Notes: a model not told the origin generated them from the sequence alone. Numbered from the stretch's first letter, positions 9,747 through 18,324 are shown. The stretch: DNA of 26,064 bases from Thermoleophilia bacterium (GCA_014534415.1 JACVRM010000010.1:1-26064); one strand, 5' to 3'. A program made the numbers and translations.

Positions 9747-11935
9747 CGGCGCTCGAGCTGAACGACCCGCACGCGACGTTGGGCGCCCACGCGAACGAGG
9801 GCGGCGTCCTGATCCGGGCGCTCCGGCCGGACGCCGCCGCGGTGATCGTCCGCCCCGACGGCGGGCAGCCGGTCGAGCTGGCGCCGACGGGGGAGCCCGG
9901 CCTGTGGGAGGGCGTGGTCGCGGGTGCCGAGCTGCCGCTCCGCTACGAGTTCGAGCTTCGCTACGCCGACGGCGAGACCCTCCGCGTCCGCGATCCGTAC
10001 TCGTTTCCGCCCACGCTCGGCGAGCTCGACCTTCACCTCGCCGTGGAGGGCCGCCATGAGGAGCTGTACGAGCGGCTCGGCGCGCACGCCCGCGAGGTCG
10101 AGGGCGTAGCGGGCGTCGCATTCGCCGTCTGGGCGCCGAACGCGCGCGCCGTAAGCGTGGTCGGCGATTTCAACGCCTGGGACGACCGGCTGCACCCGAT
10201 GCGCTCGCTGGCGGCCTCGGGCATCTGGGAGCTGTTCGTGCCGGGCGTCGACGAGCGCGCGCGCTACAAGTACGCCGTCCGGCGCGTCGACGGCGGCGTG
10301 GCGCTCAAGGCGGACCCCTACGCGCGCGCCGCCGAAGTGCCGCCTGCCAACGCGTCCGTGGTCTTTCGCTCGCGCCACGAGTGGTCTGACCCCGAATGGC
10401 TCGAGCGGCGGCGGGGCGCGGACCCGCTCGCCGAGCCGATGTCGATCTACGAGGTGCACCTCGGCTCGTGGCGCCGCAACCCGCTCGAGGGCGGCCGCCC
10501 GCTGACGTATCTCGAGCTCGCCGACGAGCTGGCTGACTATGCGTGCGATCTCGGCTTCACGCACGTCGAGCTGCTGCCGGTCATGGAGCATCCGTATTCC
10601 GGCTCGTGGGGCTACCAGGTCAGCGGCTTCTTCGCGCCGACATCGCGATTCGGTTCACCGGATGACTTTCGGGCGTTCGTCGACCGGCTGCACGCACGCG
10701 GCGTCGGCGTGCTGCTCGACTGGGTGCCCGGCCATTTTCCGCGCGACGAGTGGGCGCTCGCACGCTTCGACGGCACGGCGCTCTACGAGCACGACGATCC
10801 GCGGCGCGGCGCGCACCCGGACTGGGGGACGCTCGTCTTCAACCACGGGCGGCGGGAAGTTCGGAACTTCTTGCACTCGAACGCGCTCTACTGGCTCAAG
10901 GAGTTCCACGCCGACGGGCTGCGCGTCGACGCGGTCGCCTCGATGCTGTACCTCGATTACTCGCGGCGTGAGGGCGAGTGGCTCCCGAACGAGTTCGGCG
11001 GGCGTGAAGATCTCGACGCGGTCGCGTTCCTCAAGGAGCTGAACGAGATCGTGCACGCGAGCGAGCCCGGCGTCGTCTCGGCGGCGGAGGAATCGACCGC
11101 TTGGCCAGGCGTCTCACGGCCGACCTGGCTCGGTGGGCTCGGCTTCGGGTTCAAGTGGAACATGGGCTGGATGCACGACACGCTCGACTACCTGTCGCGC
11201 GACCCGCTCTACCGGCGGTTCCACCATCACGAGCTCACGTTCAGCCTGATGTACGCCTTCTCGGAGAACTTCATCCTGCCGCTCTCGCACGACGAGGTCG
11301 TGCATGGCAAGGGCTCGCTGCTTCGCAAGATGCCGGGCGACCGCTGGCAGCAACTGGCCAATCTGCGCGCGCTCTACGGCTACATGTGGGCGCACCCCGG
11401 GAAGAAGCTGCTCTTCATGGGCGGCGAGCTCGCGCAGGAGCGGGAATGGGATGCGGAGGGCTCGCTCGACTGGCACTTGCTCGAGCGGTCCGAACATGGC
11501 GGCGTGCAGCGGCTCGTGCGAGACCTCAACCGGCTGTACTGGGAGGAGCCGGCGCTGTGGCAGGTCGACTTCGAGCCGGCCGGCTTTCGGTGGCTCGAGG
11601 CGAACGATGCCGCGAACAACGTCGTCGCGTTTGCGCGAGTCGGGCTCGCCGAGGCGCGCCCCGTGGTCTGCATCTGCAACTTCTCGGCGGTGCCGCGCTA
11701 CGGCTACCGCATCGGGATGCCGCGGGCGGGCGCGTGGCGTGAGGTGCTGAACACGGACTCGGCGTACTACGGAGGCTCCGACGTCGGCAACGAGGGCGCC
11801 GTGATCGCGGAGGACGTTGCGTGGCACGACCAGCTGTTCTCCGCGGCGCTGACGCTGCCCCCGCTCGGCGTCGTCTGGCTCGTTCCCGGCGAGAAGGTCG
11901 CAACGCGAAGCCCCTCTGCGACGAAGAGCCGGTAG
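9743..11935 (+). CDS. glgB: 1,4-alpha-glucan branching enzyme GlgB
   Basis: GH13_9 branching enzyme creating alpha-1,6 branches in the glucan extended by GlgE. It is 730 aa with two N-terminal CBM48-like modules (about 1-100 and 110-220; the second carries VWAPNARAVSVVGDFNAWD). The catalytic barrel starts at MSIYEVHLGSWRRN. Catalytic residues sit in GLRVDAVASMLYLDYSR (Asp396), the AEEST motif (about 448-452) and LPLSHDEVVHGKGSL (Asp517). The GTG start overlaps the mak stop. The family end, LPPLGVVWLVPGE, is followed by about 14 residues that run into the antisense 3' part of the RAYT gene. The TAG stop at 11933-11935 therefore lies in RAYT-derived DNA, so the native C-terminus was probably slightly different. 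Confidence 0.96.
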   Translation: MTALELNDPHATLGAHANEGGVLIRALRPDAAAVIVRPDGGQPVELAPTGEPGLWEGVVAGAELPLRYEFELRYADGETLRVRDPYSFPPTLGELDLHLAVEGRHEELYERLGAHAREVEGVAGVAFAVWAPNARAVSVVGDFNAWDDRLHPMRSLAASGIWELFVPGVDERARYKYAVRRVDGGVALKADPYARAAEVPPANASVVFRSRHEWSDPEWLERRRGADPLAEPMSIYEVHLGSWRRNPLEGGRPLTYLELADELADYACDLGFTHVELLPVMEHPYSGSWGYQVSGFFAPTSRFGSPDDFRAFVDRLHARGVGVLLDWVPGHFPRDEWALARFDGTALYEHDDPRRGAHPDWGTLVFNHGRREVRNFLHSNALYWLKEFHADGLRVDAVASMLYLDYSRREGEWLPNEFGGREDLDAVAFLKELNEIVHASEPGVVSAAEESTAWPGVSRPTWLGGLGFGFKWNMGWMHDTLDYLSRDPLYRRFHHHELTFSLMYAFSENFILPLSHDEVVHGKGSLLRKMPGDRWQQLANLRALYGYMWAHPGKKLLFMGGELAQEREWDAEGSLDWHLLERSEHGGVQRLVRDLNRLYWEEPALWQVDFEPAGFRWLEANDAANNVVAFARVGLAEARPVVCICNFSAVPRYGYRIGMPRAGAWREVLNTDSAYYGGSDVGNEGAVIAEDVAWHDQLFSAALTLPPLGVVWLVPGEKVATRSPSATKSR
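10383..10393. repeat. REP-like core GGTCTGACCCC inside glgB
   Basis: An 11-base match to one side of the palindrome, read as Trp-Ser-Asp-Pro (residues 214-217) in the linker between the second CBM48-like module and the catalytic barrel. Confidence 0.6.
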
Positions 11936-12453
11936 CGGACGCGCGCGCGCTCGGGTCGCGCGGCGAACTGCGCGAGTGTCCAGTCGACTGTCAGGAAGCG
12001 GGGCGCGGGAGCGTCGCCTGCCGTAGCGGCGTAGCTCGACCACCTCCACTGCCCCGGCGCACGGCAGAGACGCGCGCGGACGGGGTTCGTAGGGACGTAG
12101 CGCGTCAACTCGAGCAAGTGCGCCTCGGTCTCGACGAGCGTCGTATGGAAGCGATCTTCGTACAGGTGCCCGCGCCGACCGTGGCGCCGGTTGAAGGCCT
12201 GTGCGTAGACGCCGTTCAGCTGCTTCATCCCCGCCGAGACGTTGCCGAGCGGCGTCTCGACGACGAGATGGAAGTGGTTGGTCATCAGGCAGTAGGCGTG
12301 GCAGCGCCATTCGAAGCGAGCGACGACGTCCGCGAGCAGGCCGAGGAAGCCCTCGCGGTCGCGGTCGTCCATGAAGAGCCGGCGACGCTCCACGCCGCGG
12401 ACGGTGATGTGGTAGATCGCGCCCGGGTACGCTGGCCGCAGCGGCCGCGCCAT
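11767..12453 (-). CDS. REP-associated tyrosine transposase (RAYT, Y1_Tnp), 3'-truncated
   Basis: Single-domain HUH/Y1 transposase of the TnpA-REP type, known to act on REP-like palindromes. The start MARPLRPAYPGAIYHITVRG is typical. The HUH motif is His60-Phe-His62 in MTNHFHLVVETP, and the nucleophile is probably Tyr83 in LNGVYAQAFNRRHGRRGHLY. The segment RYVPTNPVRA...WRWSSYAA...FLTVDW is also family-typical. The ATG at 12453 follows an excellent AGGAGGTGA Shine-Dalgarno sequence. Homology stops near residue 182 (RYRLFVAEGL); the remaining 46 or so codons are the antisense of the glgB 3' end. The transposase therefore looks truncated at its C-terminus and fused to unrelated frame, although the catalytic residues are intact. 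It lies inverted between glgB and treZ, interrupting what would otherwise be one operon. Confidence 0.9.
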   Translation of the reverse strand: MARPLRPAYPGAIYHITVRGVERRRLFMDDRDREGFLGLLADVVARFEWRCHAYCLMTNHFHLVVETPLGNVSAGMKQLNGVYAQAFNRRHGRRGHLYEDRFHTTLVETEAHLLELTRYVPTNPVRARLCRAPGQWRWSSYAATAGDAPAPRFLTVDWTLAQFAARPERARVRYRLFVAEGLRVATFSPGTSQTTPSGGSVSAAENSWSCHATSSAITAPSLPTSEPP

Positions 12454-12456
12454 CGC

Positions 12457-12465
12457 TCACCTCCT
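12457..12465 (-). promoter_or_regulatory. Strong ribosome-binding site of the RAYT gene
   Basis: On the minus strand the sequence reads AGGAGGTGA, with six bases between AGGAGG and the ATG at 12453. It is the best Shine-Dalgarno sequence noticed in the window and fixes the start. Confidence 0.85.
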
Positions 12466-12484
12466 CTCGCTCGCCATTTCTTGC

Positions 12485-12497
12485 GGGGTCTGACCCC
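12485..12497. repeat. Perfect GGGGTCTGACCCC palindrome upstream of the RAYT
   Basis: A perfect 13-base palindrome (odd centre) 31 bases upstream of the transposase start codon. It is identical to the copy in mak and shares its core with the array at 3312-3584. The position is that of a REP element flanking its RAYT. Confidence 0.85.
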
Positions 12498-12601
12498 GAA
12501 CGGCCCGCCGCGCGCATCGTTGCTCGCCAGCCCGGGCGGCCGGTAGGGCTCGCACGCATTTCGGCTCGCTTCCGACACGGTCGCGTAACGTCGCGGGGCG
12601 G

Positions 12602-12666
12602 GCCGCTGCCGCGCGCGCCGCTGCCGCGCGCTGCTGCCGCGCGCCGCCGCCGTACGCCGCCGCCGC
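12602..12666. repeat. 15-bp tandem repeat and CCG tract before treZ
   Basis: The unit GCCGCTGCCGCGCGC occurs exactly at 12602-12616 and 12617-12631, with a partial third copy to about 12644. A CCG-rich tract interrupted by GTAC runs to about 12666. The tract sits directly before the treZ start. Base composition is extreme and could fold into stable GC hairpins, but no defined terminator or promoter is visible. Confidence 0.7.
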
Positions 12667-12682
12667 GGCTAGAGTCGGCCCC

Positions 12683-14218
12683 TTGCCGCGGGCTCCTGCA
12701 GTCAGGCGACCCTTCGGGGCCGTGCCGATTCACGAAGGGCTCGTCGAGTTCCGCGTGTGGGCGCCGACGGCCTTCGCCGTCGCTGTCCGCCTGCGCGGCG
12801 ACCACCACGAGCTGTCCGATGCCGGCGGCGGAGTCTGGCAAGGCGAGCTCTCGGCCCGCCCGGGCGACGACTATCTGCTCGTCCTCGATGGCGACGACGC
12901 CTGGCCGGACCCGTGCTCGCGCTTCCAGCCGGAGGGCGTGCACGGCCCGTCCCGGGTCGTCGACACTGCGGCGTTCCGCGGGGCGGAGGACCCGTGGCCG
13001 GGCGTCGCGCTCGAAGACCTCGTCATCTACGAACTGCACGTCGGCACGTTCAGCCGCGCTGGCACGTTCCACGCCGTAGTCCCGTACCTCGCCGAGCTGC
13101 GCGAGCTCGGCGTCACCGCGCTCGAGCTGATGCCCGTTGCGACGTTTCCGGGGAAGCGCGGCTGGGGCTACGACGGCCTGTACACCTACGCGCCGCACGC
13201 CGCATACGGCGGGCCGACCGGCCTCGCCCACCTCGTGGACGAGGCACACGCGCACGGCCTCGGCGTGATCCTCGATGTCGTGTACAACCACGTCGGCCCG
13301 GGCTCGGAGGCGCTCGCCGCGTTCGGGCCCTACTTCACCGACCGCTACGAGACGTTCTGGGGCGACGCGATCGACTACTCGCAGCCGGCAGTCCGCGAGT
13401 GGGCGATCCAGAACGCGTGCATGTGGGTCCGCGACTACGGTGTCGACGGCCTGCGCCTCGACGCGACGCACGCCGTCTTCGACGAAGGCCCGCGGCACGT
13501 GCTGGCCGAGTTCGCCGACCGCGTTCGCGCCGAGCAAGGGCGGACGCTCGTCATCTCGGAGATGGAGAGCGGCGACCTGCGCCCGATCCAGGAGTGGGGC
13601 CACGACGCGCAGTGGGCCGACGAACTCCACCACGAGCTGCACGTCTTGCTGACCGGCGAGCGCGAGGGCTACTACGCCGATTACGGCAACGGCGCGAACC
13701 TTGCGCGGCAGCTGGAGCGCACGCCGCCCGAGCGTCTGGTCGTCTGCTCGCAGAACCACGACCAGGTCGGCAACCGGGCGCTCGGCGACCGCCCGGCGGT
13801 GGACGAGCTGCGCCTTCGCGCGCTCGTCACGCTATTCGCGCCGCAGACGCCGCTGCTCTTCATGGGCGAGGAGTACGGCGAGCGGAATCCGTTCCAGTTC
13901 TTCACCGACCACGTCGATCCGGCGATCGCCGACGCGACGCGCGAGGGACGCCGTCGGGAGTTCGCCGCCTGGGCCGCGTTCGCGGGCGAGGAGGTGCCAG
14001 ACCCCCAGGCGCCCGAGACCTTCGAGCGCTCCAAGCTCTCCCGCACGCCCGACCCCGAGCTGCGCGCTCTCTACGCCGACCTGCTCGCGCTGCGCCGCGG
14101 GCTGCCGCGCGAGGCGAGCGCGGAGTGGGACGAGCAGACGCGCACGCTGACGGTCCGCCGCGGACACGCGACGCTCGTCGCCGACTTCGCCAAGCGAACG
14201 GCCGAGCTGCGCCGTTGA
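12683..14218 (+). CDS. treZ: Malto-oligosyltrehalose trehalohydrolase TreZ
   Basis: GH13_10 hydrolase releasing trehalose from the maltooligosyl-trehalose made by TreY. A CBM48-like N-terminal domain (about 8-100; RRPFGAV...VEFRVWAP) is followed by the barrel. Landmarks are GYDGLYTYAPHAAYGGP, the nucleophile Asp260 in GLRLDATHAV, Glu293 in ISEMES, Asp360 in QNHDQVGNR, and FMGEEYGERNPFQFF. The 511 aa length is shorter than the common 550-600. The TTG at 12683 is preferred because it keeps the conserved RRPFGA segment; the next in-frame choice, GTG at 12722, would remove it. The stop overlaps the glgX start as TTGA. It is the first gene of the TreZ-GlgX-TreY block after the RAYT insertion. Confidence 0.95.
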   Translation: MPRAPAVRRPFGAVPIHEGLVEFRVWAPTAFAVAVRLRGDHHELSDAGGGVWQGELSARPGDDYLLVLDGDDAWPDPCSRFQPEGVHGPSRVVDTAAFRGAEDPWPGVALEDLVIYELHVGTFSRAGTFHAVVPYLAELRELGVTALELMPVATFPGKRGWGYDGLYTYAPHAAYGGPTGLAHLVDEAHAHGLGVILDVVYNHVGPGSEALAAFGPYFTDRYETFWGDAIDYSQPAVREWAIQNACMWVRDYGVDGLRLDATHAVFDEGPRHVLAEFADRVRAEQGRTLVISEMESGDLRPIQEWGHDAQWADELHHELHVLLTGEREGYYADYGNGANLARQLERTPPERLVVCSQNHDQVGNRALGDRPAVDELRLRALVTLFAPQTPLLFMGEEYGERNPFQFFTDHVDPAIADATREGRRREFAAWAAFAGEEVPDPQAPETFERSKLSRTPDPELRALYADLLALRRGLPREASAEWDEQTRTLTVRRGHATLVADFAKRTAELRR

Positions 14219-16323
14219 GGCCGTGGCCAGGCCGGCCGTTTCCGCTGGGAGCCCGGTGGGACGGCGAAGGCACGAACTTCTCGCTCTTTTCGGAACACGC
14301 CGAGCGCGTGGAGCTCTGCCTGTTCGACGGCGACCGGGAGACGCGCGTCGAGTTGGCGGAGCGCACCGCGCACTGCTGGCACGGCTATATGCGGGGCGTC
14401 GGCCCGGGGCAGCGCTACGCGTACCGCTGCCACGGCCCGTACGCCCCCGAGCAGGGCCAGCGTTTCAATGCGGCGAAGCTTCTCCTCGATCCCTACGCGA
14501 AGGCGATCGAAGGGCCGGTCGCCTACGACCGCGCAAACGTTCTCCCGTACGTCCCGGACGGGGACGACGCCGATCTGACGCGCGACGACACGGATGACGC
14601 GGCGGCGGTCCCGAAGTGCGTCGTCGTCGACGAGCGCTTCGAGTGGGAGGACGACGACTGGGTGCGCCCGCGAACCCCCTGGCACGAGACGGTCGTGTAC
14701 GAGGTGCACGTCAAGGGCTTCACCGAGCGGCACCCCGGGGTCAGACCCGATCTACGCGGCACGTTCGCCGGCCTCGCCTCCGACGAGGCGGTCGCACATC
14801 TGAAATCGCTCGGCGTCACGACCGTCGAGCTGCTGCCCACCCACCACATCGCGGACGAGCAGTTCATCGTCGATCGCGGTCTCTCGAACTACTGGGGCTA
14901 CAGCTCGATCGGCTTCTTCGCGCCGCACGCGCTCTACGCGGCGACGGGCACGCGCGGCGAGCAGGTGCGCGAGTTCAAGGGCATGGTCAAGGCGCTCCAC
15001 CGCGCCGGCATCGAGGTGATCCTCGACGTCGTCTACAACCACACCGCGGAGGGCAACCACCTCGGCCCGATGCTGTCGTTCAAGGGCGTCGACAACGCCG
15101 CGTACTACCGGCTCATGCCGGACAACCCGCGGTACTACATGGACTTCACGGGCACCGGCAACAGCCTCAACTCCGTCCACCCGAGCGTGCTGCGGCTGAT
15201 CATGGATTCGCTCCGTTACTGGGTCACGGACTGCCACGTGGACGGCTTCCGCTTCGACCTCGCCTCGGCCCTCGCGCGCCAGTTCTACGAGGTCGATCGC
15301 CTCTCGGCGTTCTTCGAGACGATCCACCAGGATCCCGTGCTCTCGCAGGTGAAGCTGATCGCCGAGCCTTGGGACGTCGGCCCCGGCGGCTACCAGGTCG
15401 GCAACTTCCCGGTTCTCTGGACGGAGTGGAACGGCGAGTATCGAGACACGATCCGGGACTTCTGGCGCGGTGGGGCGCGCGTCGCCGACTTCGCCACGCG
15501 CTTCACCGGCTCGAGCGACCTCTACCAGTCGGACGGCCGCACGCCCTACGCGTCGATCAACTTCGTTACCGCGCACGACGGGTTCACGCTCGTCGACCTC
15601 GTCTCGTACAACGAGAAGCACAACGAGGCGAACCGCGAGGACAACCACGACGGTACCGACGACAACCGCAGCTGGAACTGCGGCGTCGAGGGGCCGACTG
15701 ACGACCCGGAGGTCGTCGCGCTGCGCCGCCGCCAGCAGCGCAACTTCCTGACGACGCTCTTCCTCTCTCAGGGCGTCCCGATGCTGCTCGGCGGCGACGA
15801 GCTCGGCCGCACGCAGCACGGCAACAACAACGCCTGGTGCCAGGACAACGAGATCTCCTGGTTCGACTGGGAGGCCGTCGACGAGGAGCTCCTCGCGTTC
15901 GTCCGGCGCCTCATGCAGTTCCGCGCCGAGCATCCGGTCTTCCGGCGGACGACGTTCCTCGAGGGCCGGCCTGCCGGCGGAGCGCTGCTGCCCGACGTCT
16001 GGTGGTTCCGGCCGGACGGACGGCGGATGACGCGGCGCGACTGGCTGCAGGCAGACGGTCATCGGCTCGGCGTCTTCCTGAACGGCGCCGCGATCAATGC
16101 GCGGACGGAACAGGGCGAGGCGATCCACGACGACTCGTTCCTGCTCATCTTCAACGCGTTCCACGAGCCCGTCGTCTTCACGCTGCCGCCGCCGCGCTTC
16201 GGGCGTCGCTGGCAGCTCGAGCTGTCCACGATGGACCCCCACGCCGAACGCCAGACGTTCCCCGGCCGCGGCCTCGTGCCGCTCGAGGCGCGTTCGGTCG
16301 TCGTGCTGCGCCGCGCCTCGTAG
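14215..16323 (+). CDS. glgX: Glycogen debranching enzyme GlgX / TreX isoamylase
   Basis: GH13_11 enzyme hydrolysing alpha-1,6 branch linkages to give the linear maltodextrins used by TreY. It is 702 aa when started at the TTG that overlaps the treZ stop; the family start RPWPGRPFPLGARWDGEGTNF follows at once, and the longer upstream open frame is a treZ shadow. Features are the N-terminal CBM48 (about 5-120), YEVHVKGFT, the nucleophile Asp348 in VDGFRFDLASAL, Glu384 in LIAEPWDVGPGGYQVGNFP, Asp455 in TAHDGFTL, and SYNEKHNEANREDNHDGTDDN, all diagnostic. The position between treZ and treY indicates the TreX role in the TreXYZ route. A repeat core at 14737 encodes Pro-Gly-Val-Arg-Pro with an AGA codon, uncommon in such GC-rich DNA. 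Confidence 0.96.
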   Translation: MRPWPGRPFPLGARWDGEGTNFSLFSEHAERVELCLFDGDRETRVELAERTAHCWHGYMRGVGPGQRYAYRCHGPYAPEQGQRFNAAKLLLDPYAKAIEGPVAYDRANVLPYVPDGDDADLTRDDTDDAAAVPKCVVVDERFEWEDDDWVRPRTPWHETVVYEVHVKGFTERHPGVRPDLRGTFAGLASDEAVAHLKSLGVTTVELLPTHHIADEQFIVDRGLSNYWGYSSIGFFAPHALYAATGTRGEQVREFKGMVKALHRAGIEVILDVVYNHTAEGNHLGPMLSFKGVDNAAYYRLMPDNPRYYMDFTGTGNSLNSVHPSVLRLIMDSLRYWVTDCHVDGFRFDLASALARQFYEVDRLSAFFETIHQDPVLSQVKLIAEPWDVGPGGYQVGNFPVLWTEWNGEYRDTIRDFWRGGARVADFATRFTGSSDLYQSDGRTPYASINFVTAHDGFTLVDLVSYNEKHNEANREDNHDGTDDNRSWNCGVEGPTDDPEVVALRRRQQRNFLTTLFLSQGVPMLLGGDELGRTQHGNNNAWCQDNEISWFDWEAVDEELLAFVRRLMQFRAEHPVFRRTTFLEGRPAGGALLPDVWWFRPDGRRMTRRDWLQADGHRLGVFLNGAAINARTEQGEAIHDDSFLLIFNAFHEPVVFTLPPPRFGRRWQLELSTMDPHAERQTFPGRGLVPLEARSVVVLRRAS
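14737..14748. repeat. REP-like core GGGGTCAGACCC inside glgX
   Basis: A 12-base match to the repeat core. It is read in a different frame from most copies, as part of P-G-V-R-P (residues 174-178), with the A/T-richer Arg codon AGA. Confidence 0.65.
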
Positions 16324-18275
16324 TGGAGTGGCGCGCGACGTACCGGCTCCAGCTGGGGTCAGACCTCGACTTCCGGCAGGCGCGCGCTCTCGTCCCGTAC
16401 CTGAGCGAGCTCGGCATCTCGCACCTGTACCTCTCGCCGTCGTTCCAGGCGCGCTCGGGGTCGACGCACGGCTACGACGTCGTCGACCCGACCCGCATCT
16501 CGCACGAGCTGGGCGGCGAGGAGGAGTTCCGCGCACTCTGCTCGGCCGGCCTCGGCGTGCTGCTCGACATCGTCCCCAACCACATGGCGACGAGCGAGCA
16601 GGAGAACCCGTACTGGTCTGACCCCACCCGGCGCGCCAAGTTCTTCGACTGGGATCCCGAGACGGGCTGGTACCGGCGCTTCTTCACGATCGACGACCTC
16701 AGCGGCGTCCGGCAGGAAGACGCTGAGGTGTTCGAGGAGACTCACCGGAAGCTCTTCGAGCTGATCGCAGACGGTCTCGTGCACGGTGTGCGCGTCGACC
16801 ATCCCGACGGGCTGCGCGACCCGGCGGGCTACCTCGAGAGCCTGCGCGCACGCGGCGCCCGGCACGTCTGGGTCGAGAAGATTCTCGAGCCCGGCGAACG
16901 GCTGCGCGACTGGCCGGTCGAGGGCACGACAGGCTACGAGTTCGCGAACGACGTCACTGCGCTCTTCGTAGATCCTGCCGGCGAGGAGCCGCTCACCGAG
17001 CTCTACGCCGAGCTGACGGGCGAGCGGCGGTCGTTCGCAGACGTCGCCTACGAGGCGAAGCTGGAGCAGGCGCGCGGCGACTTCCGCCGCGAGTTCGACC
17101 GCCTGCGCACGCTCGTCGACCGGCGCGACGTCAGCCTCGAGGAGGCGGCCGCGTTGCTGCACGTCTACCGGACGTACGTCGAGCCTTGGAGCGGCAAGGT
17201 CGAGCCGGAGGACCGGGACGCGCTCGCGGCACTGCCGGACGAGCTGCGCCGCATCCTCCTGCTCGAAGAGCGCGGGTACGACGAGTTCGTGACGCGCTTC
17301 CAGCAGACGACCGGCCCGGTCATGGCGAAGGGCGTCGAGGACACGGCGCTCTACCGCTGGCTACGGCTGACGGCGCTCAACGAGGTCGGCGGCAACCCCG
17401 ACCGCTTCTCGCTGCCGATCGACGAGTTCCACGCCGCCAACGCCGAGCGCGCCGAGCGTTTCCCGCTCCAGCTGCTCGCTACGCAGACGCACGACACGAA
17501 GCGCTCCGGCGACGTCCGCGCGCGCATCGGCGCCCTCGCGGTGCTCGCCGGCGAGTGGGCCGAACGGGCGCGCCGCTGGCGGATCCTCGATGATCCCAAC
17601 GAGAACTACCTGCTGCTCCAGACGCTCGTGGGCGCCTGGCCGATCGCGCCCGAGCGCGTCGAGGCGTACATGGAGAAGGCGCTCCGAGAGGCGAAGCTCA
17701 GCACGAACTGGGCAGCGCCGAACGTCGAGCACGAGCGGCGCGTCCGCGAGGCGATCCGGCGCTTCTACGCCGATCCGCCGGACGACTTCGAGCCATTCGC
17801 CGCGCGCGTGGCGGCGTACGGCGCGAGCGCCTCCGTCGCGCAGACACTGCTCAAGTTGACGGTGCCGGGCGTCCCGGATATCTACCAGGGCGACGAGTGG
17901 GAGTCGCTGAATCTCGTCGATCCGGATAACCGGCGACCGGTCGCTTGGCGCGCGCGACGCCGCCCGCTCGCCCATCCGCCGCCGAAGGTGCGCGTCATCC
18001 GGCGCGCGCTCGATCTGCGCCGCCGTCGACCCCGCCCGTTCGCCGGCGCGTATACGGCACTCGACGCGGGCCGCGACGTTTGTGCCTTCGTGCGCGGCGA
18101 TAGCGAGGTGCTCGTCGCCGTGCCGTTGCGCCCTGCGGGCCGGGACGCCCGCCTGGAAGCGCCGGCGGGCCGCTGGCGCGACGTCCTGAGCGGCCGAGAC
18201 GTCGAGCTGTACGGCGGCGAGCGGCTTCGCGACCTGCCCGGCGACCTTTCGGTGACGCTGCTCGAACGGCGCTGA
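16323..18275 (+). CDS. treY: Malto-oligosyltrehalose synthase TreY, compact form
   Basis: GH13_26 intramolecular transglucosidase converting the reducing-end alpha-1,4 bond of maltodextrin to the alpha,alpha-1,1 bond of trehalose. The GTG overlaps the last base of the glgX stop (TAGTG) and gives 650 aa starting EWRATYRLQL, the usual TreY beginning. Landmarks are SPSFQARSGSTHGYDVVDPTRI, DIVPNHMA, YRRFFTIDDLSGVRQED, GVRVDHPDGL with nucleophile Asp159, VEKILEPGE with Glu185, QTHDTKRSGDVRAR with Asp391, and PGVPDIYQGDE. The protein is shorter than most TreY (about 700-800). The subdomain of several tens of residues usually found between NPYW (about 95-98) and YRRFF is reduced to about 20 residues. 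Two repeat cores lie in the gene, one at residues 12-15 and one exactly at this shortened place. The catalytic core looks intact. Confidence 0.95.
   Translation: MEWRATYRLQLGSDLDFRQARALVPYLSELGISHLYLSPSFQARSGSTHGYDVVDPTRISHELGGEEEFRALCSAGLGVLLDIVPNHMATSEQENPYWSDPTRRAKFFDWDPETGWYRRFFTIDDLSGVRQEDAEVFEETHRKLFELIADGLVHGVRVDHPDGLRDPAGYLESLRARGARHVWVEKILEPGERLRDWPVEGTTGYEFANDVTALFVDPAGEEPLTELYAELTGERRSFADVAYEAKLEQARGDFRREFDRLRTLVDRRDVSLEEAAALLHVYRTYVEPWSGKVEPEDRDALAALPDELRRILLLEERGYDEFVTRFQQTTGPVMAKGVEDTALYRWLRLTALNEVGGNPDRFSLPIDEFHAANAERAERFPLQLLATQTHDTKRSGDVRARIGALAVLAGEWAERARRWRILDDPNENYLLLQTLVGAWPIAPERVEAYMEKALREAKLSTNWAAPNVEHERRVREAIRRFYADPPDDFEPFAARVAAYGASASVAQTLLKLTVPGVPDIYQGDEWESLNLVDPDNRRPVAWRARRRPLAHPPPKVRVIRRALDLRRRRPRPFAGAYTALDAGRDVCAFVRGDSEVLVAVPLRPAGRDARLEAPAGRWRDVLSGRDVELYGGERLRDLPGDLSVTLLERR
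16355..16367 (+). repeat. Exact GGGGTCAGACCTC copy inside treY (first)
   Basis: Identical to the 13-base unit of the intergenic cluster and in the same orientation. It encodes Gly-Ser-Asp-Leu (residues 12-15), where TreY proteins usually have a short variable loop after the TYRLQL strand. Confidence 0.8.
16615..16625. repeat. REP-like core GGTCTGACCCC inside treY (second)
   Basis: Encodes Trp-Ser-Asp-Pro (residues 98-101), directly at the point where this TreY lacks the usual inserted subdomain. Confidence 0.6.
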
Positions 18276-18288
18276 AAACCCGCAGTTT

Positions 18289-18306
18289 GCAGCAACGCTG
18301 TGCTGC
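18289..18306 (+). other. Small hairpin between treY and the next gene
   Basis: GCAGCA and TGCTGC form a 6-bp stem around a 6-base loop in the 49-base gap after treY. There is no T-run after it, so a terminator is uncertain. The gap may also hold the promoter of the following gene. Confidence 0.3.
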
Positions 18307-18324
18307 GTAAGCGATACTCGCCGG

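Noticed and set aside
11114..13759. Minus-strand frame of 881 codons spanning glgB, the RAYT and treZ
   Set aside because: It is antisense or out of frame to three recognised genes and carries no conserved motif.
13990..14010. GTGCCAGACCCCC in treZ as another repeat core
   Set aside because: It lacks the GGTC half of the palindrome, so it is likely chance.
12757..14214. Upstream extension of glgX
   Set aside because: It is an alternate frame of treZ; homology starts at the TTG at 14215.
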